Shown: positions 5,895 through 6,624 of the stretch, in pieces
Numbering within the stretch: position 1 is the stretch's first letter
Layout: the number at the start of each line of letters is the position of its first letter
Assembly (NCBI GenBank): GCA_001796525.1
Contig: MGMT01000045.1
Span: 1-6,624 of the forward strand
DNA: 6,624 nt
Direction of reading: 5' to 3'
Source: Chloroflexi bacterium RBG_13_51_52
Lineage (GTDB): Bacteria; Chloroflexota; Dehalococcoidia; Dehalococcoidales; RBG-16-60-22
Program-made: the position numbers and the translations under genes
The notes under the pieces: generated by a model
Databases searched by the model: none
Told to the model about the DNA's origin: nothing
The model's input: the letters and a program-made list of their open reading frames with translations, nothing else

Positions 5895-6624
5895 TCATTT
5901 AAAAAGCCTTTTTTCCCGGCAGCTTTCCGTCCCCTCCAGACCGCAGGCGTTGCAGGCGCTATCCCGGCAGTCGGGCGTTTCCTCCTCGGACCGCGCTCGT
6001 TTGTATTCCCGCTTTAGAAACCCCTCGCTTACCCCCGCATCGATGTGCGACCACGCCATAATTTCATCTAAAGGACGTTCCCGATTCGCATAAAAACCCG
6101 GCTCCAGTCCGCTGTCTTTAAAAGCCTTTAGCCATTTTTCGTGGTTATAATGCTCGCTCCAGGCATCGAATTTACATCCCAGTTCCCAGGCGCGCCGGAT
6201 AACCTTACCCAACCGCCTGTCTCCCCGCGCCATTGCCGCCTCCAGCAGGCTTACCTGCGGGTCGTGCCACGATAGCCTTATGCCCTTGCGCTGTAGCCCC
6301 TGCTGTAATATTTCTTGTCTGGCTCTTAATGACGCCTCGTCCAACTGTGCGCTCCACTGGAAGGGCGTATGCGGCTTGGGTACGAAGGTAGCCACGCTGA
6401 CCCTTATCATCGGCTTCCGGCCGCTGGCTTTCTTGCCCTCGGCGCGCACCTTTTCCACCAGGCTGACGATGCTTTGAACGTCTTCCTCCGTCTCGGTGGG
6501 CAGGCCGACCATGAAGTAGAGTTTGAAGCTCGTCCACCCGCGCTCGAAGGCTTTGCCCGCCGTCGCCAGCAGGCTTTGGTCCGTGATGTTCTTGTTGATG
6601 GCGCGCCGCAGCCTTTCGCTGCCG
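5895..6624 (-). CDS. Radical SAM protein (TIGR03960-like), C-terminal part (5' truncated by window edge)
   Basis: The minus frame is open from the right edge to TGA at 5897-5895, giving 242 residues. The Met at 6512 is internal, because recognisable family sequence precedes it (GSERLRRAINKN, then GWTSFKLYFMVGLPTET at fragment residues 29-45). GWTSFKLYFMVGLPTE and FVPKPHTPFQW belong to the later part of the radical SAM barrel and its exit. The SAM-binding CxxxCxxC lies outside the window. The fragment matches, from memory, the uncharacterised class often fused or adjacent to a DUF2344 protein. Such enzymes use a [4Fe-4S] cluster and S-adenosylmethionine for radical chemistry; the substrate is unknown. 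The tail has a cysteine set, C219-x4-C224-x2-C227-x7-C235, which may bind metal or a second cluster. No DUF2344 gene follows; the next gene is convergent gyrA. Alternatives within radical SAM, such as a methylthiotransferase-like enzyme, look less likely. Confidence 0.85.
   Translation of the reverse strand, partial: GSERLRRAINKNITDQSLLATAGKAFERGWTSFKLYFMVGLPTETEEDVQSIVSLVEKVRAEGKKASGRKPMIRVSVATFVPKPHTPFQWSAQLDEASLRARQEILQQGLQRKGIRLSWHDPQVSLLEAAMARGDRRLGKVIRRAWELGCKFDAWSEHYNHEKWLKAFKDSGLEPGFYANRERPLDEIMAWSHIDAGVSEGFLKREYKRARSEEETPDCRDSACNACGLEGTESCREKRLFK

Overview
The window looks like a housekeeping stretch of a Dehalococcoidia-like (Chloroflexota) chromosome. This placement is an inference. 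It rests on moderate GC with C/G-rich third positions, on GyrA and aspartokinase sequence character, and on my recollection that an ApgM-like gene, lysC, a small NifU-type gene, a TPR gene and gyrA lie close together in that group. No search was run. I see no tRNA, rRNA, CRISPR array, insertion sequence or phage gene, and no clearly novel system.

Layout. The left edge (1-498, +) holds the C-terminal 165 residues of an ApgM/COG3635-type alkaline-phosphatase-superfamily enzyme. It is annotatable as cofactor-independent phosphoglycerate mutase, but may be the alternative homoserine kinase. A 129-bp spacer with a short palindromic repeat leads to lysC (628-1848, +), a lysine/threonine-pathway aspartokinase with two ACT domains and a well-placed internal start at Met246. 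lysC converges on a small NifU C-terminal-domain gene (1948-2166, -). The 99-bp gap between them holds two terminator hairpins, one for each strand.

The NifU gene and a TPR gene (2334-3140, +) diverge from back-to-back sigma70-like promoters, each with a TAGAAT -10 box and a 17-bp spacer. The TPR gene is followed after 15 bp by gyrA (3156-5615, +), whose Shine-Dalgarno overlaps the TPR stop codon, so the two form a likely operon. GyrA is complete, with catalytic Tyr120 and a GyrA box changed at its second position.

A 279-bp gap rich in inverted repeats separates gyrA from a convergent radical SAM gene (5895-6624, -), which runs off the right edge. No stretch without a gene exceeds 300 bases.

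How the genes relate. The first two probably serve the aspartate family: aspartokinase makes the committed precursor and the ApgM-like enzyme may phosphorylate homoserine. The other genes are independent: Fe-S cluster assembly (NifU), DNA supercoiling (GyrA with an uncharacterised TPR partner), and an uncharacterised radical SAM enzyme of the kind often paired with a DUF2344 protein.
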